The position numbers and the translations under genes are program-made. Positions 18,430 to 27,103 of a stretch of 64,000 nt of DNA are shown here, one piece after another (within the stretch, counting starts at the first letter, position 1; every line of letters begins with the position of its first letter). The DNA comes from Kordiimonas sediminis (lineage in GTDB: Bacteria > Pseudomonadota > Alphaproteobacteria > Sphingomonadales > Kordiimonadaceae): positions 1,151,893-1,215,892 of the forward strand of contig NZ_BNCI01000001.1 of the NCBI RefSeq assembly GCF_014656395.1, given 5' to 3'. The notes under the pieces are model-generated. The model was not told the origin of the DNA and made no database searches. It saw nothing but the letters and a program-made list of their open reading frames with translations.

Positions 18430-18677
18430 AAAGCTCTCCCTAAATCCACGGCTCGTATGTGCAGTGGCTTGGTGTTTGTTCTGATGGATATCGCACGACC
18501 AGAACTAGAGAACCCCCATACTTATTTACTACCCTTAAATAGTTAACTTTGTCCTAAATTGCCCCACGTCATGTGGTAGTTTCAATAGGGTGTATTCAGA
18601 AAAGTTCAGCATGTCTGCAGGCTATATTAGGCTTACAAAATAACATTATATAACAACATACTATGGTATATTTACGC

Positions 18678-19739
18678 TTATTTATGTATGGGGGTCAGGC
18701 TTTGTGGTTTGCCGTAGAAGAAACCCTGAAGATAGTCAGCGCCCAGTTCTTTTACGGTTGCAGCTTCTTTGTAGGTTTCTATGCCTTCAGCGATTACTTT
18801 AATGCCTAGTGTATGGGCTATCTGTATCAGATATTTCACGATTGTTTCTTTGAAGATATCCTGCTCAATGCCGTGGATCAGGTCCATGTCAATTTTGATG
18901 TAATCGGGCCGCAGTTTGTCCAGCAGGTTCAGCCCGGACCAGCCAGAACCGATGTCATCAAGGGCGACACCAAACCCTGCCTGCCGGTAAAAGGCGATAA
19001 TACCTTTTAGGTGGTTAATGTCTTTTGCCTGATGTGTTTCGGTAACTTCGAAGATAATATCTTCGGGTTTATAACCCAGTTCATATATCGCTCGCTGGGT
19101 TGTGCGCAGGCAGTAAGCCGGGTCGTATATTGCACTTGGATTGAAGTTGATGAAAATTTTGCCTTTCAGGTTTGCTTCCGAGGCACAGGTTACAGCGGAC
19201 CGGCGTGCTGCCAGATCTAATGGAAACAGGAGACCTGCATGCTCTGCTTCTGTGAAGACGGCATGGGGCGGGATTATACCACCGGTGTCATCCCGTAATC
19301 TGAACAAGGCTTCATGTGCGAAGACATTTGTATCATTTTCTGCATGGACTATTGGTTGATACCAGCTTTCATAACTATTCTTTTCCAGTGCTTCAATAAG
19401 CCATACCCCTTTGTATCTGTGCACCAATACATCAACGAGGGCGACCCGGTTTACATCTTCAGGGGTGATTGTGTCCTGTTCTACACTGGTTGTGATAACT
19501 TTAGTTTCGCCCAGTTCAGGCCCTTCAAGGGTACCCGGAAGGTTGACGAGAAAAGCATCCAGTGAGCTTCTGGGCACGTTAATTGTTATAATTTTGGGAG
19601 AATGAACTGTAAAATCCAGTTCTGTCTCGGTCGCTAGACTGGAAAGTTTCTCTGTGGTGCCTTCAAGGGCGCCGAAAAACCAGAATTTGGTTGTAGCAAA
19701 GAAATAGTCGTCGATAGTTTCACACTCTGTACACTGCAT
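18678..19739 (-). CDS. EAL-domain c-di-GMP phosphodiesterase
   Basis: 353 residues, cytoplasmic, no membrane helices. The N-terminal ~115 residues form an unassigned domain starting with MQCTECE (a C-x2-C pair) and containing FWFFGALEG. Residues about 118-350 are an EAL domain: EALFR, INFNPS, FEVTE, LDDIGSGWSG, YIKIDMDLI, VIAEGIET and LQGFFYGKP. All metal and catalytic positions appear present, with the mild DDIGSG variant of DDFGTG, so hydrolysis of cyclic di-GMP is expected. No GGDEF domain is attached. It lies downstream of nothing obvious on this strand and is divergent from the CNNM gene. A role in motility or biofilm switching is the usual output of such enzymes; here the input signal is unknown. 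Confidence 0.87.
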   Translation of the reverse strand: MQCTECETIDDYFFATTKFWFFGALEGTTEKLSSLATETELDFTVHSPKIITINVPRSSLDAFLVNLPGTLEGPELGETKVITTSVEQDTITPEDVNRVALVDVLVHRYKGVWLIEALEKNSYESWYQPIVHAENDTNVFAHEALFRLRDDTGGIIPPHAVFTEAEHAGLLFPLDLAARRSAVTCASEANLKGKIFINFNPSAIYDPAYCLRTTQRAIYELGYKPEDIIFEVTETHQAKDINHLKGIIAFYRQAGFGVALDDIGSGWSGLNLLDKLRPDYIKIDMDLIHGIEQDIFKETIVKYLIQIAHTLGIKVIAEGIETYKEAATVKELGADYLQGFFYGKPQSLTPIHK

Positions 19740-19902
19740 GATATGCTCCTTCAGGTGTGATACGAACTTCTGGTAAGTGTGGATTACCTAAAATATTTTG
19801 AAAGCAAAGACTGTGTGTTTATAATGCTGCATGGTTGGGCTTGTTTCAACCGACACGACACATTAAATATGTGCGTATCTTAATTGTCCCTGAAAGGTCT
19901 CA

Positions 19903-20964
19903 ATGACTCTCCTTCTTTTCTATTTATTTTTGGCGCTGCTTGTTTCGTGTTTCTGCTCGGTCGCGGAAGCGGTTCTTTTGTCTGTACGGCCATCTTTTGT
20001 GACTGCCCTCAAAAAGCAGGGTAAGGCGAGCGCACAAACGCTGGAGCATCTGATCGAGAATTTGGACCGTCCACTGGCGGCTATTCTGACGGCTAATACC
20101 ATTGCCCATACTATTGGTGCAGCTGGCGTCGGTGCGCAGGCTGCTGTGGTTTTTGGTAATGAATACCTGGGTATCACCTCGGCTGTATTGACGTTGTTAA
20201 TTCTTGTGCTGTCGGAAATTATTCCGAAAACACTGGGTGCGACTTACTGGCAGCAGTTGGCGCCGGTTTTCGCACCGATGATTAATGGCCTTACAAAGCT
20301 ATTGCTGCCGTTTGTCTGGATGTCGGAAAAATTAACCCGTGTGCTATCGCGCGGTAGTGACGAAGGCTTCACATTCAGCAGAGCAGAAATGCAGGCGATG
20401 GCAGAAATCGGTGCCCGTGAAGGCTTGCTGGACAGCAAGGAAGAGAAGATTGTCAGCAATCTGATGCGGCTCAGAAAACTGTCTATCCGGGTTATTATGA
20501 CCCCGCGCACCGTGGTTTTTTCAGTACCGGCAAATATGACGGTGCAGGATTTTTTCAACGACCACGCGACCCAACCTTTTTCCCGTATTCCGCTCTATGA
20601 TGAAAGCCGGGATGAAGTAGATGGTTATGTGTTGCGGGCTGACCTTCTGATGGCACAGGCACGGGATGAGTTTGCTAAGCCGCTGTCTTCGTTCAAGCGT
20701 CCATTTCTGATGATTTCCACCCATGCGTCTGTGTCTGAAACTTTCGACAGGCTGTTGCACGAACGGTCCCACATTGCGCTGGTGATTGATGAATATGGAA
20801 CGATGCAGGGAATTGTAACCCTTGAAGATGTGCTGGAAACCCTGATCGGGCTTGAAATCACAGACGAACTGGATGCAGTTGAAGATATGCAGAAGCTGGC
20901 AAACCGCCGATGGCGCGACCGCATGTCTGCAATGGGAATCGACCCGGATAGCCTGAAATCCTGA
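19903..20964 (+). CDS. CNNM/DUF21 membrane protein with CBS pair
   Basis: 353 residues. The first ~180 form a DUF21/CNNM transmembrane domain (FLALLVSCFCSVAEAVLLSV at the start, then LDRPLAAILTANTIAHTIGA and VLSEIIPKTLGA). This is followed by an acidic helix and two CBS domains (about 200-320: VIMTPRTVVFSVPANMT, IALVIDEYGTMQGIVTLEDV, LETLIGLEITDELD). The family exports Mg2+ or other divalent cations or supports their homeostasis (CorB/CorC type). The C-terminal CorC_HlyC transporter-associated domain of longer members is missing; the protein ends about 35 residues after the last CBS motif. Such short versions are common. GAAAGG precedes the ATG by five bases. Confidence 0.85.
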   Translation: MTLLLFYLFLALLVSCFCSVAEAVLLSVRPSFVTALKKQGKASAQTLEHLIENLDRPLAAILTANTIAHTIGAAGVGAQAAVVFGNEYLGITSAVLTLLILVLSEIIPKTLGATYWQQLAPVFAPMINGLTKLLLPFVWMSEKLTRVLSRGSDEGFTFSRAEMQAMAEIGAREGLLDSKEEKIVSNLMRLRKLSIRVIMTPRTVVFSVPANMTVQDFFNDHATQPFSRIPLYDESRDEVDGYVLRADLLMAQARDEFAKPLSSFKRPFLMISTHASVSETFDRLLHERSHIALVIDEYGTMQGIVTLEDVLETLIGLEITDELDAVEDMQKLANRRWRDRMSAMGIDPDSLKS

Positions 20965-20997
20965 GGGGCGAAGGATAAGTAACCAGCGAAGCGATCG

Positions 20998-21444
20998 TTA
21001 AATTGCGCGGCCAAGGCTCAAGAGCTCATTCAGGCCGTGCAAAATTTCCTTATGCTTGGGAATGAAACGGAAGAATTTTTCGATACTGTCTTTGACCGTT
21101 TGCGTTGCTTCCATCGCTTCGTCCGTGTCTTCGACAGATCGCAGATGATCGATCTGATATTGTTCGTTTACATACGCCATCTCGGCACCTGTAATCACAA
21201 TAGAAAAGCGGCTTTCGTTGGCGCGTTCAGTGTTATCAAGAATACGGTGCATTTCATCGCCGTGTAGCTCTTGGCTGAGCTCCCCCATAAGTCCGTCTAC
21301 CAGTTCCAGAAGATGCCGTATTTTGGCGTATCGCCTGTGATCCGTTTCCAGCATAACGGCTTTTGCTCTGAAAGCTGTGTGGATGGTGTCAGTGAAGGTG
21401 GTCCACTCTGCTACCCATTCTGAGTTTTGAAGGTCAAGATTCAT
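20998..21444 (-). CDS. Hypothetical helical protein
   Basis: 148 residues, not recognised. It is soluble, predicted almost entirely helical, acidic, and lacks signal or membrane segments. A His/Glu/Asp-rich stretch (ELSQELHGDEMHRILDN) could bind metal or form part of a helical bundle, but no known motif is seen. It converges on the CNNM gene, whose stop is 34 bases away. A low-complexity purine segment containing an AGGGGG-type site lies right before the ATG. I regard it as a real gene because of its length, start context and even composition. Confidence 0.6.
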   Translation of the reverse strand: MNLDLQNSEWVAEWTTFTDTIHTAFRAKAVMLETDHRRYAKIRHLLELVDGLMGELSQELHGDEMHRILDNTERANESRFSIVITGAEMAYVNEQYQIDHLRSVEDTDEAMEATQTVKDSIEKFFRFIPKHKEILHGLNELLSLGRAI

Positions 21445-21601
21445 GATTATCCCCCTTTTGCAGCGACGTGCCGGGACAAACTATATCATAAATAAAGGAG
21501 GCTCTCAATTCGGAGCAATCAACGGGAGAGGGGGAGTGAAGACCTGATAGTCTTCACTCATTTTCTTCAGTCTGCCAGTAGCAGACGCAAATATCTGTGT
21601 A

Positions 21602-21811
21602 TTATTTTAGTTCCAGGTTTTCGGCAGATGATTTGCCGCGAGCCTTATCAACAACAACTTCGTAAGAAACTTTGTCATTGTCATTCAGACCGTTCAGACC
21701 TGAACGCTCTACTGCGCTGATGTGTACAAATACATCCTGGCCGCCATCATCAGGTGCGATGAAACCAAAACCTTTAGTTGGATTGAACCATTTTACTGTT
21801 CCTGTAGCCAT
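21602..21811 (-). CDS. Cold-shock protein, CspA family
   Basis: 69-residue OB-fold nucleic-acid chaperone. The frame extends upstream to 21904, but the ATG at 21811 follows AAGGGAAAA and begins with the canonical MATGTVKWFN. RNP1 is KGFGFI (residues 13-18) and RNP2 is VFVHIS. CspA-family proteins bind single-stranded RNA and act as antiterminators or RNA melters at low temperature or as growth-phase proteins. The gene lies only 55 bases downstream of the DEAD-box helicase on the same strand, so both may be one transcript; the two activities are complementary in unwinding structured mRNA. Confidence 0.95.
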   Translation of the reverse strand: MATGTVKWFNPTKGFGFIAPDDGGQDVFVHISAVERSGLNGLNDNDKVSYEVVVDKARGKSSAENLELK

Positions 21812-21866
21812 GTTATTTTTCCCTTCATATATAAAATAACGATTAGTGATAGTTATAGGCAGAATA

Positions 21867-23327
21867 CTATGGGCTAGTAGTCTGCGTACGTTGTGTGTTT
21901 GCATTGCTGAGAATGCGCATTAGTCCGCTTGTTGTGTTGTCGGCCTGGGCCGGTTTCCTTCTGTCGGTCTCTGACCGTGTCTTTTTAGGGTGACCCCGTT
22001 TTGCGCCATTACTATGGGGCTTTCGGTGTGCTTTCTTGCCAGATACTGATATGTTTTCGCCCTGATCCCCGCTAGGGTCGCTAGCCTGTGATCTCTTTTG
22101 CGAATTGTCTTTTGATTTGCTGCGTGCTTTTGACCTGTTAGCACTTTTCATCTGCTTCGGCGTTTTCTGTCGATTTTCTTCAGACGTTTTAGAGGGGTTT
22201 CTCCTCTCGTCCGAAGATGGGTCAAGATTTTTGCCGATCAGTTTTTCAATATCCCGCAGCAGTTTGATCTCATCAGAAGCGCACAGGGAAATGGCAATAC
22301 CACTTCGGCCTGCTCGGGCGGTCCGTCCAATTCGGTGGACATAGGATTCCGGTACGTTAGGCAGTTCAAAATTGATAACGTGCGAAACGCCGTCAATATC
22401 AATGCCGCGGGCTGCAATATCTGTCGCAACAAGAATTTTTGTCGTGCCAGCCTTAAAACTTGCGAGCGCTTTTTCCCGCTGGGACTGGCTTTTATTGCCG
22501 TGAATAGCAAGTGCGCTAAGGCCTACTCCTTCGAGGTGTTTGGCCACTTTGTTCGCACCGTGCTTGGTCCGGGTGAAAACGACCGCGCGTTCAATATCCT
22601 TTGCCGACAATATGTCGCACAAGACCGCGCGTTTTTCTGCTTTTTCCACACGTCGGATGCTTTGTTCAATCCGTTCGATTGGCCGTGATGCAGGCGCGAC
22701 AGATATCTCGGTTGGTTTCTGCATAAAGTCCTTGGCCAGTGAGCGAATTTGATCCGGCATTGTCGCCGACATTAAAACGGTTTGTCGCTTAGAGGGCAGA
22801 GCCTTCATGATCCGGCGAACAGACGGCAGAAAGCCCATATCCATCATTTGGTCTGCTTCGTCAGCGATGACAATCTGGGTTGCGCTCAGGTCGATGGCAT
22901 TTGTGCTCATATGGTCCAAAAGCCTGCCAGGCGTTGCCACCAGAATATCTAGACCACGTGCGCAGGCTTTGATTTGGGGGCCGGGCTTGGTGCCGCCTAC
23001 AACAACGGCTGTTCTGACCTGCATAAACTTACTATAGGTATGAATATTATCAGCAATCTGTGCGGCCAATTCACGCGTCGGGGTGATAATCAGTGCACGG
23101 CAGCATTTGCTTTGCGGGCGCATGGGGGCCGTTGCAATCTTATTTAGGATTGGCAATACAAAGGAAGCAGTTTTACCGGTGCCAGTCTGGGCAATGCCGA
23201 TAACATCCTGATCTGCCTTACAGGCAGGTATGACCTTTGTTTGAATGGGGGTTGGTGTTGTGTATCCTGCTTCCAATATGGCTTTCAGGATTGGCTCGGC
23301 CAAGCCGAGGGTATTAAATGATGTCAA
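21867..23327 (-). CDS. DEAD-box ATP-dependent RNA helicase (RhlE-like)
   Basis: 486 residues. Canonical motifs are visible in order: Q-motif (TPTPIQ), motif I AQTGTGKT (46-53), PTRELA, TPGRL, motif II DEAD in IADEADQMMDMGF, SAT, ATDIAARGIDI and HRIGRTARAGRSG. The core ends near residue 365 and is followed by a ~120-residue basic, low-complexity tail rich in Lys, Arg, Ser and Gln, typical for RNA binding in RhlE/DeaD-type enzymes. The start codon is TTG at 23327, with AAGAGA eight bases upstream; no ATG is available nearby. It probably remodels ribosomal or mRNA structure, including at low temperature, consistent with the cold-shock gene right behind it. Confidence 0.93.
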   Translation of the reverse strand: MTSFNTLGLAEPILKAILEAGYTTPTPIQTKVIPACKADQDVIGIAQTGTGKTASFVLPILNKIATAPMRPQSKCCRALIITPTRELAAQIADNIHTYSKFMQVRTAVVVGGTKPGPQIKACARGLDILVATPGRLLDHMSTNAIDLSATQIVIADEADQMMDMGFLPSVRRIMKALPSKRQTVLMSATMPDQIRSLAKDFMQKPTEISVAPASRPIERIEQSIRRVEKAEKRAVLCDILSAKDIERAVVFTRTKHGANKVAKHLEGVGLSALAIHGNKSQSQREKALASFKAGTTKILVATDIAARGIDIDGVSHVINFELPNVPESYVHRIGRTARAGRSGIAISLCASDEIKLLRDIEKLIGKNLDPSSDERRNPSKTSEENRQKTPKQMKSANRSKARSKSKDNSQKRSQASDPSGDQGENISVSGKKAHRKPHSNGAKRGHPKKTRSETDRRKPAQADNTTSGLMRILSNANTQRTQTTSP

Positions 23328-23736
23328 TCAATCTCTTCAATCAGCCGTCTGTCATTAACAGCTCATACTGTAATAGCGGCGTTATTTTTTCGGAGCCTGC
23401 GTAGATAAACTGCCGTTTGTTATTGTGCCATTTGTTGGCTATTCAGGGCAGTAATCATGGGATCAGTGACGAGAACATTTTTGCCGCTGATTGGTATCAT
23501 CTACACGCGGCGAGTGCTGCACACAAAACACACATTGTGCGTAATAGCAAGCAGAAAACATTTCCTTTGCCAGTTACGGTGCAAGCTTATACAGTGCTCA
23601 CAGAGTATAAATTTGCACGATGAAAACTGGAAATTATTTTCAGTACAATGAGTTAGCTGTTGGCTGTTGGCCAATTGAAGGCTTGCTTTCACTGGGGGCA
23701 AATTTTTGAAAATTACGTTCAGGTTGGGAGAAGACG
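23328..23736. other. Intergenic region with a candidate promoter
   Basis: About 400 bases between the divergent helicase and serine hydrolase genes. Short frames here lack ribosome sites and overlap each other, so I read it as non-coding. A good sigma70-type pair lies on the plus strand: TTGCCA at 23567-23572, a 17-base spacer, and TACAGT at 23590-23595, some 140 bases before the hydrolase start. No repeats or hairpins stood out. Confidence 0.4.
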
Positions 23737-25323
23737 ATGATGCGTCTGTGGGTTTTGTGCATGCTTTTTGCGGGATTACTGTCCAGTTTTTCGGTACGGG
23801 CTGATTCTGTTGAGGTCGACGATATGGACAAACTTTCTGTCCCTATTTCGGCAGCAGAAATAGATGCTTTGGTGGAACGGGCTTTGGTGGAATTTAACGT
23901 TCCGGGCATCGCGCTTGGCATTATCAAAGACGGACGTATCATCCATAATAAAGGATACGGTGTCCGCAATCTTGAAACTGGTGCACCGGTGACGGCGGAC
24001 ACACTGTTTCAAATCGCGTCTAACAGTAAATCCATGACAGCAACCGCGCTTGGGCTATTGGTCGCTGACGGCAAGATTGACTGGAATGACCCTGTTAGTA
24101 AGCATCTACCGAAATTTCGGCTGGAAGATGAATGGGTCACCCGCAATTTTACAATATTGGACATGCTGACCCACCGCAGTGGTTTGCCGCTTGGCGCGGG
24201 GGATTTGCTGTTTTTCCCGGATCCCACGGATGATATTGACCGTGTGTACCGCGCGCTGGCAACCATTCCCGCGGTTTCCAGTTTCCGCAGCAAATATGAT
24301 TACGACAATCAGCTATATACACTGGCGGGGCAAATCATTGAATCTGTGTCTGGCATGACCTACGCCGAGTTTATCGAAACCCGTATCCTGACGCCTATGG
24401 GCCATCCGCAGTGCAAGGGCACGTGGGCAAATGTCCCAAAGGGCGCAAACTGGGCCACACCCTATACGTGGACGGGTTCCCAATATGTTGAAAATGATCC
24501 GAAAACAACCACACTTTCTGCGTCAGCAGGCGGCGTGAACTGCACCACAGGCGGTGTTTTGTCGTGGCTGCAAACACAGATGAATAAGGGTAAGGCGCCC
24601 AATGGCACCACGATCTATTCGGCTGATTTGCAGAAGGAATTATGGACGCCACGGACAATCATTACCTCTGGTCTTAAGGATGAACCTTCGCTCCGGATCA
24701 GTACGACTATGTATGCGCTTGGCTGGCGCATTGCAGAATATCAAGGCAAGCAAACAATCGGGCATACGGGCGGCCTGAACGGTATGAAGACATTAATGTC
24801 AATTATGCCGGAATATAACCTGGGTATTGTGATCCTGACCAATCAGGCAAGCGGCTTTGCCCGCCCGGCGATTTTATCGACCCTGCAGGAAGCTTTCACC
24901 GGGATAAAAGCACCACAAACCTTTGATGATTTTGTCCGGGATTCACAGCAAAACTCTTCCGGGGCAGAGGAAGAAATGGCGGCTGCGTGGGCTTCCCGCA
25001 ATAGCGCGCTGAAACCCAGTTTACAGGCAGACGCCTACACCGGGCTTTACCGGGATGAATGGTACGGTGACATTCAGATTGAAGACCAGGCAGGGACAAT
25101 GCGGTTCCGGTCAACATGGGGGCCGCGCCTGAAAGGCGACATGCGTCACTTCGAAGGGGACACATGGATTGTTGTGTGGGACGATAGAACCATGAAGGCC
25201 GATGCAAAGCTGACTTTCGTCATTAAGGACGGCCTTGTGACGGGTATTCGCATGCTGCCTTTTGACCCAAGGACGGATTTCAGCTTTGATTTCCAGCATT
25301 TGAATTTGCGGCCTGTCCGATAA
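23737..25323 (+). CDS. Secreted serine hydrolase with C-terminal DUF3471-like domain
   Basis: 528 residues. Signal peptide at 1-23 (cleavage near VRADS). Class C beta-lactamase-fold motifs are SNSK (Ser95, Lys98), YDN in KYDYDNQLYTLAG, and HTG in IGHTGGLNGM. After the hydrolase domain (ends near residue 395) there is an extra ~110-residue beta-rich C-terminal domain (AYTGLYRDEWYGDIQIEDQ onward) of the DUF3471 type, often found in larger members. GGGAGAAGACG precedes the ATG. It is the third secreted serine hydrolase in the window, but its size and C-terminal domain separate it from the pair at 625-3516. Esterase or D-aminopeptidase activity is possible; substrate unknown. The HAD gene follows 49 bases downstream and may be co-transcribed. 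Confidence 0.88.
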   Translation: MMRLWVLCMLFAGLLSSFSVRADSVEVDDMDKLSVPISAAEIDALVERALVEFNVPGIALGIIKDGRIIHNKGYGVRNLETGAPVTADTLFQIASNSKSMTATALGLLVADGKIDWNDPVSKHLPKFRLEDEWVTRNFTILDMLTHRSGLPLGAGDLLFFPDPTDDIDRVYRALATIPAVSSFRSKYDYDNQLYTLAGQIIESVSGMTYAEFIETRILTPMGHPQCKGTWANVPKGANWATPYTWTGSQYVENDPKTTTLSASAGGVNCTTGGVLSWLQTQMNKGKAPNGTTIYSADLQKELWTPRTIITSGLKDEPSLRISTTMYALGWRIAEYQGKQTIGHTGGLNGMKTLMSIMPEYNLGIVILTNQASGFARPAILSTLQEAFTGIKAPQTFDDFVRDSQQNSSGAEEEMAAAWASRNSALKPSLQADAYTGLYRDEWYGDIQIEDQAGTMRFRSTWGPRLKGDMRHFEGDTWIVVWDDRTMKADAKLTFVIKDGLVTGIRMLPFDPRTDFSFDFQHLNLRPVR

Positions 25324-25372
25324 GTGGGGGCTCTTTTCCTGAAAAGCAGTATAGGTATAGGCAGAGACTATT

Positions 25373-25816
25373 ATGAAGCCATTGGTGTTGTTTGATGTTG
25401 ACGGTACGCTCGCTGATATAGCGCACAGACGCCATTTTGTGCAGAACGGCAAGAAAGATTGGCGTGCCTTTTTCAAACATATGGGGGACGATACCCCCAA
25501 TGCGCCTGTGGTTGGTCTCTATCAGGCATTGCAGGCGTCGGACCGGTACGATCTGGTTATTGTCTCTGCCCGCCCTGACAATTACCGCGAGTTGACGGAG
25601 CAGTGGCTGGTCTGGAACGGTATTTCCTTTGATCGCCTGATTATGCGCAAGGAAACTGACAACAGACCCGATACAGAGGTAAAGAAAGATATTCTTGATA
25701 TGCTGTTGGCTGAGGGACGGGAGATCGCGTTTGTGGTCGATGACCGTGACTGCGTCGTAGACATGTGGCGTCAGAACGGTATCGCCTGTCTGCAGTGCGC
25801 ACCCGGCGCTTTTTAA
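25373..25816 (+). CDS. HAD phosphatase, polynucleotide 3'-phosphatase-like
   Basis: 147 residues. HAD motif I is VLFDVDGTLAD with nucleophile Asp8 and acid Asp10; motif II is VIVSARP; motif IV lies in FVVDDRDCVVDMWRQNG. The short length, the RRHFV and WRAFF segments and the C-terminal VDDRDxVVxMWRxxG match the phosphatase domain of T4-type polynucleotide kinase/phosphatase and its stand-alone relatives. These remove 3'-phosphates from nucleic acid ends during RNA or DNA repair. No kinase or ligase partner is adjacent, so the role may be different (for example nucleotide or sugar phosphatase). Confidence 0.75.
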   Translation: MKPLVLFDVDGTLADIAHRRHFVQNGKKDWRAFFKHMGDDTPNAPVVGLYQALQASDRYDLVIVSARPDNYRELTEQWLVWNGISFDRLIMRKETDNRPDTEVKKDILDMLLAEGREIAFVVDDRDCVVDMWRQNGIACLQCAPGAF

Positions 25817-26221
25817 CGCACCGTCTCTGTCCCGGCATCAGGGTCTATGGACTTTCGCAAACTTTTTGCAACATTGGTGCTGACGGTGTGGTCGGGACAG
25901 CCAGACACAGGGATTATGCCGCCCATACGCGGTTCGGGCGAGGGAAATACTAACATTTTTCAGCCCGTATTTTCCATAAGGGGTATGGCTCCAGAAGCTG
26001 TGATGGGCATTGGAAGCAAGTCGTAACTTGTTTCACACTCTGTATTGTCGAATAGACTGATAGTTTACCGGTTTTACCGGTGAATACGCCCTGTTTGACG
26101 TCCGCATGGGAATTCTTTTTACATTTATTGAATAATTCGATAATACCTATTGAATATATTCGCTATTCAAAAACATGAAACAGGCTCAAAGAGAATTACA
26201 GGCCCTTTGTAAGGTATAGGT
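25817..26221. other. Intergenic region with ACCGGT and TTGAATA repeats
   Basis: About 400 bases with no credible gene. ACCGGT occurs at 26067-26072 and 26076-26081 (nine-base period). Further on, TTGAATA occurs at 26128-26134 and 26150-26156, and its reverse complement TATTCAA at 26164-26170. The last two form a perfect seven-base inverted repeat around a seven-base loop. The sites lie 50-95 bases before the small acidic gene, a normal position for regulator binding. Confidence 0.45.
26128..26170. repeat. Three-copy TTGAATA/TATTCAA repeat, possible operator
   Basis: Two direct copies 22 bases apart plus one inverted copy, in an AT-rich stretch right upstream of the 26222 gene. Spacing of two helical turns between direct copies suggests a protein-binding array; a role in autoregulation of the downstream pair is a guess. 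Confidence 0.35.
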
Positions 26222-26434
26222 ATGAGCCGTTTTTCATATGTCGATGATTCCATAGGATTTGAGGATGAGGATTATTCCTCTGACCGTTTCCGTTTGTCGT
26301 GGCCGCTGAACGAAGTTGCGCTTTTCTCTGCGCTGAACAGTTATATGACGGTTGATGATATTGCAGAAGAATATGGTGTCTCCACGGACGATGTGATTGA
26401 GCTGTGTGAACGCTACCAGCTTGATTGGGATTGA
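26222..26434 (+). CDS. Small acidic protein coupled to oxygenase
   Basis: 70 residues, not recognised. The first 25 residues are rich in Asp, Glu and Ser (FEDEDYSSDRF); the rest is helical with a possible helix-turn-helix-like segment (DDIAEEYGVSTDDVIELCERY). AAGG with six bases spacing precedes the ATG. Its stop TGA overlaps the likely TTG start of the downstream 2OG oxygenase as TTGA, so translation is probably coupled. The close link suggests that it is a partner, regulator or substrate of that enzyme, but nothing in the sequence proves any of these. No signal peptide or membrane segment. Confidence 0.6.
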   Translation: MSRFSYVDDSIGFEDEDYSSDRFRLSWPLNEVALFSALNSYMTVDDIAEEYGVSTDDVIELCERYQLDWD

Positions 26435-27078
26435 CCTTGTACCTGGGGCCAGAACATGGCCAGCAACCACTGACATTTGCAGCCGTGGCCCAGCCATCCC
26501 TGAACCTTGATCCAGTAATACTCCGTGATTTTCTCTCGCCACAAGAATGTAGCCTTATGCAAGAAGGTGCGTTTGCAGAAGGCATGAAGGCAGCAAAACT
26601 TGCGGGTGGTACGGCTTTAAAGTCGGTTAGATCAGCAGAAAGTTGCTGGATTGATCTGGAAGCGTACGCTTGGTTCGAACGCAAAATGCTGCGGGCCTTG
26701 TCTGAAATTACCCGAACATATTTTCCTTTTGAAATTGACGGTTTTGCTGAAGGCATTCAGGTCCTGCGCTATGAGGGGGCTGCTGTGACCGATGGGGCGG
26801 CTAGCCAGCCCGGTGATTTTTATGATTGGCACAGCGATGTTGGCAGCAGTGGTTCGACCCGGTCAAGAAAACTGACATTTGTGATCCAGCTTAGTGACCC
26901 ATCCGATTATTCTGGCGGGCAACTGGAGGTAAATACCACCGGTGATGCGTGCCCTTTACCAACGGAGCAGGGTACACTTGTAGCCTTTCCGGCTTTTGCC
27001 CTGCACCGTGTTACACCGGTCACCCAGGGGACGCGATGGTCCCTGGCCCTTTGGGCGCATGGTCCGGCATTTAGGTAG
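26431..27078 (+). CDS. 2-oxoglutarate/Fe(II)-dependent oxygenase (prolyl-hydroxylase-like)
   Basis: About 215 residues, double-stranded beta-helix fold. The iron facial triad is visible: H-x-D in DFYDWHSDVG (His134, Asp136) and distal His192 in FALHRVTPV, followed by Arg202 in TRWSLALW for 2-oxoglutarate. The segment YSGGQLEV is typical of P4Hc/PKHD-type proteins. The start is one of several TTG codons at 26425-26437; the one at 26431 overlaps the upstream stop (TTGA) and is preferred. No ATG exists until residue 45. Enzymes of this group hydroxylate protein residues or small molecules. The substrate is unknown; the coupled 70-residue acidic protein is an obvious candidate partner. Confidence 0.83.
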   Translation: MTLYLGPEHGQQPLTFAAVAQPSLNLDPVILRDFLSPQECSLMQEGAFAEGMKAAKLAGGTALKSVRSAESCWIDLEAYAWFERKMLRALSEITRTYFPFEIDGFAEGIQVLRYEGAAVTDGAASQPGDFYDWHSDVGSSGSTRSRKLTFVIQLSDPSDYSGGQLEVNTTGDACPLPTEQGTLVAFPAFALHRVTPVTQGTRWSLALWAHGPAFR

Positions 27079-27103
27079 GGACGAACAAACTAGTTATTGA
27101 AAT

